NCBI GenBank assembly: GCA_002335605.1
Contig: BEDY01000009.1
Span: 496,001 to 560,000 of the forward strand
DNA length: 64,000 bases
Direction of reading: 5' to 3'
From: Prillingera fragicola
Taxonomy: Eukaryota > Basidiomycota > Tremellomycetes > Trichosporonales > Trichosporonaceae
The notes under the pieces are model-generated. The model was not told where the DNA came from and made no database searches. It was given only the letters and a program-made list of their open reading frames with translations. Position 1 is the stretch's first letter; the number at the start of each line of letters is the position of its first letter. Positions 41,048 through 50,952 of the stretch are shown one piece after another. The position numbers were made by a program, and so were the translations under genes.

Positions 41048-42805
41048 CTACTCCCAGTCCGAGTCGTCGTCGTCCTCGGTGGCCGCGGCCGTGCTCGTAC
41101 GCCCGCTGACGACGTCGTAGCTCTCCTCCGAGTCGCGCGGCGAGGTGGCGGCGCTAGCCTTCTCGGGGGAGGGGGCGACAGCAGCGGTAGCCGGTGCCGC
41201 AGCAGGAGCGGCGGCGGGGACGAGGGCAGGGGCAGCGGCCGGAGGAGCGGCGACGGGGGGCTTCTCCTTGATGACCGATGCGGCGGGAGTGGTGGACACG
41301 GCTCCGCTGGCAGCCTGCGTGGGGGTGGTGGCGTCTGCAACCGAGGGCGAGACTGACTTTTCCTCCTCCTCATCGTCGTCCCAGTTGAACTCGTCATCGG
41401 CAGTGTCCTCCTGGGTGGCCTGCATGAGGAGCTTGCGCCTGGCGTCGGCCGCCTCAATCATGTCCTTGTGGAACAGGTAGCGCTGCCAGAACTGCTCGTC
41501 GGTAAGGTGCTCGGGAACGAGGGCCATGCGAATAGCACCGACGTGCTCCTCCTCGGCCTCGCGGCCCTCCTTCTGCGCAGTCGGCCACGTCTCCTTGATC
41601 CACTTGGCAAACTCGGCCTGGCGCACGTCGCTCTCCTCGGATCCAGCCGGGTCGACAGTGAGGAGCTCGTGGTCCGCGCGCAGACGAGCGAGGAGCGCGT
41701 CCTTCCTGCTGCCGGCAAAGTTGACCGAGGCTCGGGGAGTGCGCGCACCCTCGGCGGAAGCAGGGGCAGCCGGGGCCGTCGAAGGGGCTGTTGAGAAAGT
41801 GTACCACTCTCCCGCATCCCAGCCAGAGGAGACAAAGGTCTGCTCGCCCTCTGGCGCAACAACCTTGACATTGTCCTCGACCCACTTCTCTGCGTCCTTG
41901 ACCCAGGACCCAGCCTTAGTCTGGCCCTCCTTGATCAATCCTTCGCCCTTCTTCAGATACTCCTCGGCGAGCTTCTCGGCTTGGTTGAACGATAGTGTAA
42001 GGTTCTCGCGCGCGCTTGACAGACGCAAGTTCTCAGCCAGCTGCTCGCGCACCTTTGCCGGGTCGGTAAGACCCTTGTCCTTGGCAGCGGCAAGAGTCGT
42101 GTTGAATGTAGCCTGGAGCGATTCCGAAAGCTGCGTCGTCTGACTAGTAAGGCGGTTGAAGAGAGCAGTTGCCTGCGCTGTCGCAGTGTCGGCCACCGGG
42201 GCCGTTTCCTCGCCGTCAACAGCGCGTCCCTTGCCCTTCTCCTTGGTAGCCTTCTCAGCAAGCCGCTTGGCCCTCTCTTCCTCGATCTTGGCCTCCTCGG
42301 CAGCCAGCTCTGCTTCCCACTGCTCGGGCTCCTTGCGAACAACCTCCACCTTCTGCGTCTGCAGCTGCTTGAAGTCCTCCTGCAGCTGCTGGCCAGTCTT
42401 CTCAAGATCGGTCTTGATCTGCTGACCAGTCTTCTCGAGATCGGTCTTGATGGACGTGAGGATAGGCGCCGACTGCGGGGTGTTAGCGTTACAGCTTGCC
42501 ATGCCCCATATAGCCGGTCATGCGACACAAACCTTTGTCTTGAAGGCGCCCCAGAACGAATTGAAGCCCTTGATCACCTGGCCTACCTCCTCCTCGAGAC
42601 TGCCAGAGTACAGGCCACTCTGGCGCTGAGGAGCGGGCGCAGCAGTCGAGCTCTCTGCGGTGGCGTTACCAGCGGTCGCGTCGGCCGACGTGCCTGCAGC
42701 GGGCTGCGAGTCGGTGCTGGCAGCGGCTGGCGCTGGCGCGGGGGTGGCTTCGCGGGTGGGCGGGGCAGTCTTGTCTGACATTGTGAGAGCAGCAGCCTGC
42801 TCCAT
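41048..42805 (-). CDS. BSD-domain protein (SYAP/Dos2-like)
   Basis: Exons 42805-42533 and 42472-41048, one 60-nt intron, 565 aa. The BSD domain lies at about residues 330-395: KDALLARLRADHELLTVDP, then VPEHLTDEQFWQRYLFHKD, with the conserved FWxRYxF. N-terminal features are an Ala/Pro-rich head, the helix SLEEEVGQVIKGFNSFWGAF, and two near-identical copies of the 7-residue unit KTDLEKTGQQ, so an amphipathic coiled coil is likely. The layout (coil, then BSD, then acidic C-terminus ending EDDDDSDWE) is that of SYAP1/Dos2-type proteins, linked to signalling or vesicle roles; exact function unknown. The first in-frame ATG (42805) is used; the next is 42781 (MSDKTAPP) and equally plausible. Shares a promoter with RAD53. 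Confidence 0.78.
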
Positions 42806-43307
42806 GTTGGGCAATTGCTTGTGTAAAAGATAAGAGATAAAGGTGGAGTGAGGAATGGTCCTCGTCGTCAATGCCTTGGTCGTTGTGGGAAGGATGGCTT
42901 CCTGCCAGGAGGAGCAATCCGTAGAGACTGATCCCGAGTGGCGATCTCTGGATCCACGTGGCCGCCACATGGCAATTCGGTCATTATACTCCCGTCACCT
43001 CACGTCTCGAGCGCGGGGGGTTGCATGCAACAGCATCACGGCATCGAGCGGCAACCTTCCTTGTTCTCTTTGTTCTCATACCAGCATTTCTATCTCAAAA
43101 GCAGCACAGCGGCATTCCCAGGGAGCTACAGCTCTCCTCGGCATCTAGAAAGTTTGGTCGTCTTGTTTCCTGTGTCTCGACTCGCTCCCACAGCTCAAAA
43201 ACGCCCAGGCTGGCACCAAGTCTGCCTTGTACCGCACGCTATCACACGGGCGCCTTTCGCCTACGGCTCCTTTCTCTGTTTCTTTCACCCACTAGCCCAA
43301 CAAAATC
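42806..43307. promoter_or_regulatory. Divergent promoter, BSD gene / RAD53
   Basis: 502 bases between two divergent starts. It holds an E-box in CCACGTGG at 42954-42961, 150 bases upstream of the BSD gene. The right part is CT-rich leading to the RAD53 ATG. Confidence 0.5.
42955..42960. promoter_or_regulatory. E-box CACGTG
   Basis: Central part of the palindrome CCACGTGG in the promoter shared by the BSD-domain gene and RAD53. The function is inferred from motif only. Confidence 0.4.
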
Positions 43308-45885
43308 ATGGCTCTTGTCCCAGAGTCTCTCCCGGACTCGCAGAATCACCGAGGTGGCCTCGCGGTGGACTTCTACCTTGAGCCGACCCAGCTGTCGCAA
43401 CCTGTTCAGTATAGCCAGCAGGCAAGTCAAGGGTTCCCCAACTCGCAGATCGAGCCGCGACGCAAGTACTGTAAGTAGCTATTGGGTTGCTGAAAATCAG
43501 TACTGACAGCACACTAGGGGCGATCCTCATCCCCACGAACGCGGTGCACTCCATCCTCAAGCTCCCGTGGAGCAAGCCAAAGCTCCAGATCGGGCGTGGC
43601 AATCACGCTGATGTCGGTAACGACATCAGGCTCGCCGAGAAGCGTGTGTCCAACCGACACTGCCGTATCAGTTTGGGAATCCAGGGCAATGGTCTCACTG
43701 GTGCCGACGCAACGCAGAGCGCGCTCGTCCAGGCGCTTCAGGACGGCGACTCGGAGCCAGAGGTCTGGATCGAGGACTTGAAGAGTAGCAATGGTACCTT
43801 TGTGAGCCCCTTTCACAGAGAATGAGCCTGTTATTGACAACGCAGGTAAACGGCGTCAAAGTCTCGCCACGCCGCTTGCTGCAGCACGGCGATGAGATCT
43901 CTTTGGGTCACGTCGGCACCGCCGACAATCACGAGGTTCGCTATATTTTCCGCTCTGTGGGGCGCAAGGGCGAGCGAATGGGCGACGAGGGGCGTGTAGG
44001 TGAGGTATACGAGCGCTACCAGCTTCTTGATACGTGAGTGGACACACAGTGACTGGACTGATGAAAGTTTGGGCAAGGGCTCGTTTGCAGAGGTCAAGAA
44101 GGCTGTCGACGTCGAGACAGGTGACCTGCGTGCGATCAAACAGATTGTCAAGCATCGTTTCGGAAACAACCCCAAAACTCTCGAGCTGTTCCAGCGCGAG
44201 ATCGACATCTGTGCCCAGCTCACACACGTGCGTTACAGGCAAAGAGAGGAAACTGACAAGCTCAGGAGAATATCTGTCGGTTGATTGAGTGGTACGAGGA
44301 TCCGCAGCACATCTGTCTTGTCCTCGAGTACATTGATGGCGGAGATATGCTCGACTACATAATGAACTACTCTGGAACCGGTCTTCGTACGTGTGACCTC
44401 GGCATGTGACGGACATCACTGACTCTGCCAGCCGAGCAGGAAGCCGCCGACCTTACATTTCAAATCTGCCGTGCCATGTCCTTTTGTGTACGTCTCCTAA
44501 TCAGATAACACGCTAACCCACAGCATGAAAACGGTGTCACACATCGTGACCTCAAGCCTGAGAACATTCTCTTGACAAAGGAATCGGAGACACAAGGACG
44601 CATGATCAAGATTGCCGACTTCGGTCTCGCCAAGATGGTTCGCCAGGGTACCATGCTCACATCGTTGGTCGGAACACCACAGTATCTTGCCCCCGAGGTG
44701 GTTATGCAGTCTCGCACCAAGCCGGGCTACCAGAATGTCGTTGATTCTTGGTCGGTTGGCATCATCGTCTACAGCATGCTCACAAAAGCGTTGCCATTTG
44801 ACGATGAGTCTGAGCTCAACATGGAGCAGAGGATTCGGTCAAGATACGACCAGCCCTGGGACCGTCAGCCTTTGGAAGAGGCCGACATGTCTGATGCTGT
44901 CATCGACTTTATTGGTCGTCTGCTCGAGAAGGACCCCGAAAAGCGAATGTCGCTTACCGATGCTCTTAACCACGAATGGCTCGCCGGTCCTTCCAGCTTG
45001 CCGAACGAGTCACCGTCGCAGGTGCTTGGTGGAGACTCGATGTGGAACATCCAGAGCTTCGACAGCTACAACTGGAACGGTGACGACGCAGACAGTAACA
45101 TGTCTGTCGACGGTGACGCCGACCGTGTCACCAACCCTGCTTGGTCCCGCCCCATGACCGCCAGTATGACCAACTTTGAGAGCGACCGCGAGCCCAACCA
45201 GGACTCGCTGTGCGCATCTTCCGCAGACGAGAGCTTTTCGCAGCCCATGGGCAACTTGCGTCTAAACACAACTGTGCATGTCGACAAGTTGACGCCAACG
45301 CGCGAGCTGGGCGAGAGCGAGGAGGGACTGGAAGACGTGACGGTGACGCCAAAGGCCAAGGCCAACGGGCGTGCAAACGGCACGCCGAATGGCAACGATG
45401 TCTCGCCAAATGGCCGTGCCATGACTCCGATACCCGAGTCTATACCGACAGAGTCGGCTCCTGCAGCGCCTGCAACAAACTCATCAGACATGAACATTGC
45501 TGCCGCGGGACCGACCTCGTCCGCTATGGACATAGACACCTCGACCACTGGCGTCAAGCGCAAGGCTGGCGAAGGCTGGGGTAGCAGCGGCTCTCTCTCA
45601 CCGCCTCCACCAGAGAGTCAGGATCTTGTCCCGCCCCCGGCTCCGCCAGCAAAGAAGACCTTACCTGGGAGCAAGAAAACCTCGCCCGCGACCAAGAAGG
45701 GAGGTGTGCGCATCGACGAGCCCGAGCGCGAGACGACGCCCAGCTCAGAACCACGCCGCTTGACGCGCGCCGCGACGGCGCAGCAGGGGTCGCCGGCCAC
45801 GCGGACGCGCTCTAGAGCGCCGGCTCCGGCCGCTGACGAGTCAAAGTCTGCGCCGCGCGCGCGCAAGTCGATGCGGCTCCAGTAG
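43308..45885 (+). CDS. RAD53: Rad53/Cds1 (Chk2-type) checkpoint kinase
   Basis: Nuclear Ser/Thr kinase that halts the cell cycle after DNA damage or replication stress. Seven exons: 43308-43470, 43518-43801, 43846-44033, 44068-44227, 44266-44386, 44432-44487, 44524-45885 (777 aa). An FHA domain (about 55-185) shows LQIGRG, KRVSNRHCRI and LKSSNGTF, the phosphothreonine-binding residues. The kinase domain (about 207-480) has LGKGSFAEV, AIKQI, HRDLKPEN (catalytic Asp333), DFG (Asp356) and GTPQYLAPEVV. The C-terminal 290 residues are disordered and lack a second FHA domain, so the layout is that of Cds1/Chk2 rather than budding yeast Rad53. SQ and TQ sites are scattered, e.g. LEPTQLSQPVQYSQQ in the N-terminal cluster, likely targets of Mec1/ATR. 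Intron 3 is only 34 nt. Confidence 0.9.
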
Positions 45886-46214
45886 ACCAGCGGCATGACG
45901 AGTGATGGGAGTGGGGTTGATGTCGAGTTGACTGGCCGTCTGTTAGCGCCAGAGTGTCCCCGGAAAGCAGGAGACATGGCCCAAGGTTGGCTGCCTGTCT
46001 CTTGTAGCATTGTTAGATTAGCATGAGGTTGTCCCACAGAGTAGAAGAGGTGATGAATAGCCATACACATCACCCTCCAACCCGAGCTCAAAAGCATGAC
46101 GAGACTGACTTGTCAACAACCGTGCCTGAATTATTAGATTTTTGAGAACGTCGGCAACTGACTGTTCTCTCGACATTGTCCAACCTTTCTCCCATCTGCC
46201 TCCATATCAGCAAG
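45886..46214. promoter_or_regulatory. Tandem intergenic region, RAD53 end / SET gene start
   Basis: 329 bases. It holds the 3' end of RAD53 and the promoter of the RKM4-like gene. No coding frame and no specific motif were seen. Confidence 0.45.
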
Positions 46215-47897
46215 ATGAGCTTTGACGCCGATAGTCTGATAAACAGCTTCCGTGCTGCCGGAGCTTGGTACAATGGTGACGCCATGGGTCTGCAGACCTT
46301 CGAAGGCATGGGATGGGGAGCCGTTGCCAAGAAGGCTATCGAGGTGAGTAACGTCTCTAGAGCTACTCCGCGCAGTATTGCTAACGTAGGCTTCTTCGAT
46401 AATCGTCACTGTTCTAATCATTTGCCCACTCTGCCGTCATTCTCGCAACCGGCCGACGTCTCCAGCCCCACACCCCCCTCTTCCACATCCCTCTCCCCTA
46501 CCTCCTCACCCCCTGGACCTCGGCCCTGCGCACCCACCTCACGGATGAGGAATGGGCCTCGATCGCTGGCGGATGGTCGCATCTCATTCTCTGCATGATG
46601 TGGGAGGAGAGCCGTGGCGCCGAGTCCATCTGGTCTGGATACCTTGCCAACATGCCTCGTCAGTTTGACACACCAATGTGGTGGCAGGCTGGGTGGGAGA
46701 CTGAGCTCAAGGGTACGGACATTGAGCGTAAGTGTACCGTCGTCGTGTGCAGAGGAGTGAGCTGACAGGCAGAACGCATTGGCCGCGCCGACGCCGAGAC
46801 CGAGTACCAGACCCGCCTCCTGCCCGTCATCCAGGCTCACCCGGAGCTGTTCCCGGCGTCGTCGCCCCACTTTACACTCGAGAGCTTCCACATCCAGGGC
46901 TCGCGTATCCTCTCGCGCAGCTTTACGATTCCCCGCTCGCGCGCCGGAGGACCTCCCCCCGGTGAGGGCGAGGGGGATGACGAAGACGACGATGGCGAGG
47001 AGGAGGAGGTTGCCGTCATGGTCCCCATGGCCGACATGCTCAATGCCGCTTATGAGCGGGACAATGCGCGCCTCTTCAACGATGGTGACGAGGATGAGGG
47101 TGATGGCGCTGGTGTTGAGCACCCCGAGTTTGGAGAGGGATACACCATGATCTCGACCAAGCCAATTGAAGCAGGCGAGCAGATTGTTAGTCCTGTCGTT
47201 GATTATCGCTGACGCTGAAGTACAACACCTACGCTTCGCCTCCGAACTCTGAGCTCTTGCGCAAGTACGGCCACGTCGACGCGCTGCCCCTCCCTGCCCC
47301 CATTCTCGCCCTCCTCACCGCAGAGGAGACTGGCGCATACCCTTTGGGCAATGCAGGCGACGAGGTCGAGATCACGGGCGACGCTCTGGTCAACCTCATC
47401 ACCTCCAGCGGCACGCTGAGCGAGGCCGAGGCCGCAGCCCGCGTCGACTGGTGGCTGGAGGAGGGTCAAGAAGATACTTTTGCACTCAACTATCCCGTTC
47501 CGGATCCCGAGGAGGATGACGCCGACGAGCAAGTCGGTCTTCCTCCCGCACTAGTCGCTTTTGGCCGCCTTCTCCTCATTGACGAGGAGTGGGCCCGCGC
47601 CGAGCGCAAGGGCAAGCTACCTAAGACGGACCCCACGCCTGGTGTGCTGGACCTCATTGCGCGTGCGATTGAGGAGCGCGCAAGCGCTACCCCCAGGACA
47701 TTCAAGCAGATCTCGCCGTGCTTGCAGAGGCAGGACCGATGGACCACCGCAAGAACGCCGCTGCGGTGCGCCTGGGAGAGAAGCGCGTGTTGAGTGTCAG
47801 TAGTCGGTTGGTGGAGAAGCTCAAGAAGGAGAGTGAGGCTGCTGGCAAAAAGAGGAAGGCTGAGGAGGAGGGCGGTAAGGCGAAGCGTAGGAAGTAG
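46215..47897 (+). CDS. RKM4/SETD6-like SET-domain lysine methyltransferase, apparent frameshift
   Basis: Class of SET proteins (Rkm4, SETD6) that methylate ribosomal or other non-histone proteins. Exons 46215-46343, 46466-46727, 46773-47185, 47221-47897. The split SET domain shows GMGWGAVAKKAIE joined to TPLFHIPLPYLLTPW, then VPMADMLNAAYERDNARLF and EQIYNTYASPPNSELLRKYG, which matches the family NTY...N.ELLR.YG motif. The Rubisco-LSMT-type C-terminal domain follows. At about 47,680 the frame breaks: DLIARAIEER ends in one frame while KRYPQDIQADLAVL...VRLGEKRVL, the expected continuation, lies in the frame one base off, ending with a basic tail and TAG at 47895-47897. One missing base explains it. 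A 32-nt intron (donor after CCTG at about 47,645) would also restore frame but would remove a conserved helix. It may be a sequence error, a recent mutation or an odd intron. Confidence 0.75.
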
Positions 47898-48091
47898 ATC
47901 AAAAAGGTCAGTAGTCGGCTGGCCATATCAGCACGCCGGGACTACACATGTACAATAACTTGGGTAGCCATCTGCCCTTGGCTTGGGGGATCCGCAACTG
48001 CGTGGACACCCTCCTGCCGTGCTCCTCCTGCCGCAAGCCACGTTGAACCACAGGCCTCTAGATTCTGCTGCATGTCTACTATCATCTACAC

Positions 48092-50742
48092 CTAGTTGTT
48101 CTCGCGTACCAAGCTCGAGACAAACTTGAACGCCGGGTCGGGGTCCTGGCGCGACATTTCGGCGAGCGTGAGGAGCTTCTTGACACCAATCGAGAGTTCT
48201 GGTCGTCCGCCCTTGCCAAACTGGGCTTCGCGCAGCATCTGCATTGCCTTGGCCATCTCGCGGTCGTCCGAGAAGAGCTGGACCTCGCGGAGACAATGCT
48301 CGACACCCTCCAGCGAGTCGATGGGCGAGACGGAGATGTCCGTGTCGAACGCGGAAAGGACATCCATCTCGGTGAGGATCGAGCGGTGCGAGGTCGTGGC
48401 GAGGACGAGAAGGCGTCGGCCCTTGGGAGGGCGCTTGCCGAAGAGAACAACGAGAGCTTGAAGCACACCGTTGGAGAAGCGGGGGCCAATAGGGTTCCAA
48501 TCTGAAAGGTCAGCAGTGTTCCAACTAGCAGCGAATACTCACCGAGAAGACGTTCGAGACTGTCGACGACAATGACACTCTGGGGACTCTTGTACGAGTC
48601 GGAAAACACCTTGTGAAGGTGGGCAATCTTTTGTGATTCTGAGAAACCGACCATTTGCTCAGGCGAGATGAGCTTGATGAAGGGGAAGTCGGACTGCATG
48701 GCGATGGTCGCGGCAAGTGCTGTCTTGCCAGCACCACTTGGGCCGTGCAGGAGAGCAGCGACGAGGGGAGTGCGCTCCGAGTGGCGGACCTGCTCAACAA
48801 GAAGGCTACCGTCGTTGAGGATTTCGTTGACGCGCTTAGAGTGGTGGATAATACCGTTCTGAACGACCTGCTGCAGCTCCTCCTCGCTGACACCGAAGGC
48901 AGGCGTCACTTCATCGAGAGCGTGCATAAAGTCGGCACGCGTAATCTTGATGTTCTCGATATCCTCGAATGCGGCGACCGACCCGACCTTGACATGACGG
49001 TTGAAGGCAAACGATGTGGCCGACTTGACGAGACCACCAATCTCGGCACCAGAAAAGTTCTTGGTAAGCGAGGCGAGCTCGGCGACGTCGACATCGGCGG
49101 CCATGACACCGTTGTTCTTCATCTTGGCCGTGTGAATGTTGAGAATCTGGTAACGACCAGCCTCGTCGGGCAGGGAGATCTCAATGTGGACCTCAAGACG
49201 GCCGGGACGGAGGAGCGCCTCGTCAATCATGTCCAGTCGGTTCGTCATACCGATGATGAGAACGTTGTTGAGCTGGTCAACACCGTCCATCTTGGACAGA
49301 AGCTGGTTGACCACCGAGTCACCGACACCCGTACCACTGTTGGTCGAGCCACGCTGCTTGCAGATGGCGTCAAGCTCATCAAAGATGATGATGTGAAGGC
49401 CAGACTCGTCGCCCTTCTCCTTTTGCTCCTTTTCGGCGTCCTCGAAGAGCTTACGAATGTTCTCCTCACTCTGACCGACAAACTTATTGAGAATCTCGGG
49501 ACCGTTGACAACCTTGGGCTCACGAGCGTTGAGCATTTTACCAATCTGACGCGCCATGAGCGTCTTTCCGGTACCGGGAGGACCGAACAGGAGGATACCC
49601 TTCACATGCTGAATGCCGAGCTTCTCCACAAGGCCAGGAGGGAAGATTCGCGACGCAAATGCACGACGGAAGATGGACGAGAATTCGGTGTCAAGACCTC
49701 CAATGCCCATGTCCTCGAACTTGAAGTTTGGAGCAAGAATGGCATTTTGAGGAGCACGCTTCGAGCTGTTCTTGAGCTTGATCGCGCTGGTCGGGTCCTT
49801 GACCCAGATAATCTCCGTGCCTTCCATGATGACACCAGTTGTTCCTTCCTGGCCATCAAGTGTTGAGACGTTGCGCACGAGGGCCTTGAGCTCATGTCCG
49901 CGGTAGTCGAAGACAAGGGGCTGAAGAGGCGTCAAGGGAAGTGAGGGGAAGGCAGCAATAAACGCCGCCTGCATCTCCTCACTGTCGAACAAGTCGGCAG
50001 TCTCCTTGCGCTTCAGCCGGAACGCAACTTCAAGCTCGACGTTGCTCGCCCATTCGCCATTTCCAGGCATGTAAGGCTCGCACTCGACCTGCTCTCCAAC
50101 CGCTGACAGACCAATCCATTGCCTAATGACCTTGGAGGGACCAAGGTGGCGGGGAGGGAGAGTTCCAGTAGGGTCGCGGATAATGGACAGAATGTACTTG
50201 TTGCGAATAATGACAAACTCGACGTCCTTGGGGAAGTCTCCGGGATGAACGACCAGACGGTTGGTCAGCGCGAGTGGGTCCGAGGGGCATGGCGCAACAC
50301 CAAAGCTGATTGTCAGTGATGCCCAACCTGTTTATAATGAGCACACTCACACTCCGCGTCCACCACCACCACCCTGGGCAGGGCGCTGTTGCTGCTGAGG
50401 CTGACCGTAGCCTGACTGGTGCTGAGGAGGCTGTCCATAACCCTGTGGAGCCGGAGGGCGATACTCCTGTTTCTCCTTGGGGTAGTCACTGTAGCCACCC
50501 GAGCTCTGGTACTGGGGTGCCGGGGAAGAGGAAGGGTATCCGCTAGAAGGGGCCTGTCCGTAACCACCGCCGCCTCCACCATACTGCGCTGCAGGTTGTT
50601 GACGCGGCGGTGGCGCTGGTGCTGAGCCGTAGGCGCTGTTGGACGGAACGCGGTCGTACGCACCCTGGCTGGCACCGGAGCCTTCAGCTCCTGTTCTCCT
50701 TGCCGCGGGGGCGTTGGGATCGTTGCGTTTGAAGAACGACAT
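48092..50742 (-). CDS. SEC18: Sec18 / NSF vesicle-fusion AAA ATPase
   Basis: Hexameric ATPase that disassembles SNARE complexes after membrane fusion, with Sec17. Exons 50742-50351, 50305-48543, 48501-48092 (854 aa; yeast 758). Residues 1-130 form an extra low-complexity head rich in Q, G, P and Y. The N domain follows (ALTNRLVVHPGDFPKDVEFV). D1 has Walker A GPPGTGKT near 370, Walker B IIIFDELDAIC, and the second region of homology near MTNRLDMIDEALLRPGRLEV. D2 has HGPSGAGKTALAA near 653 and VIVVDSLERLLGDWNPIGPR, where a Ser replaces the usual acidic residue, as is normal for NSF D2. Introns are 45 and 41 nt. The TAG is at 48092-48094. It shares a 210-base promoter with the SET5-like gene. 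Confidence 0.95.
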
Positions 50743-50952
50743 GATGTGTGAGGAAGAGAGACAAGGGACGAAAGAGATGACAGAGAACCGGGGTTGGTTA
50801 GTGTCCGATGATCTGGTACGTGGACCTCCACCCTGCGGCGGGTGGCGAGCGGAATCAAATATGCCACGTGTTGCCACGTGATTATTGAGATCTGTGACGC
50901 AACTAACAAAGTTGTTTTCCAGCACCGTCCAGTGTCATCCGCAACATTCACC
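50743..50952. promoter_or_regulatory. Short divergent promoter, SEC18 / SET5-like, with two E-boxes
   Basis: Only 210 bases separate the two start codons. Two copies of TGCCACGTG, at 50862-50870 and 50872-50880, are spaced exactly 10 bases, about one helical turn. Cbf1/USF-type bHLH factors bind CACGTG in fungi; co-regulation of both genes is an inference. Confidence 0.55.
50865..50880. promoter_or_regulatory. Tandem E-boxes CACGTG x2
   Basis: CACGTG at 50865-50870 and 50875-50880, each preceded by TGC. Both lie about 75 bases upstream of the SET5-like ATG and about 125 bases upstream of the SEC18 ATG. Confidence 0.5.

Noticed and set aside
48655..49866. 403-codon plus-strand open frame opposite SEC18
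   Set aside because: Antisense shadow of the AAA domains; no independent similarity.
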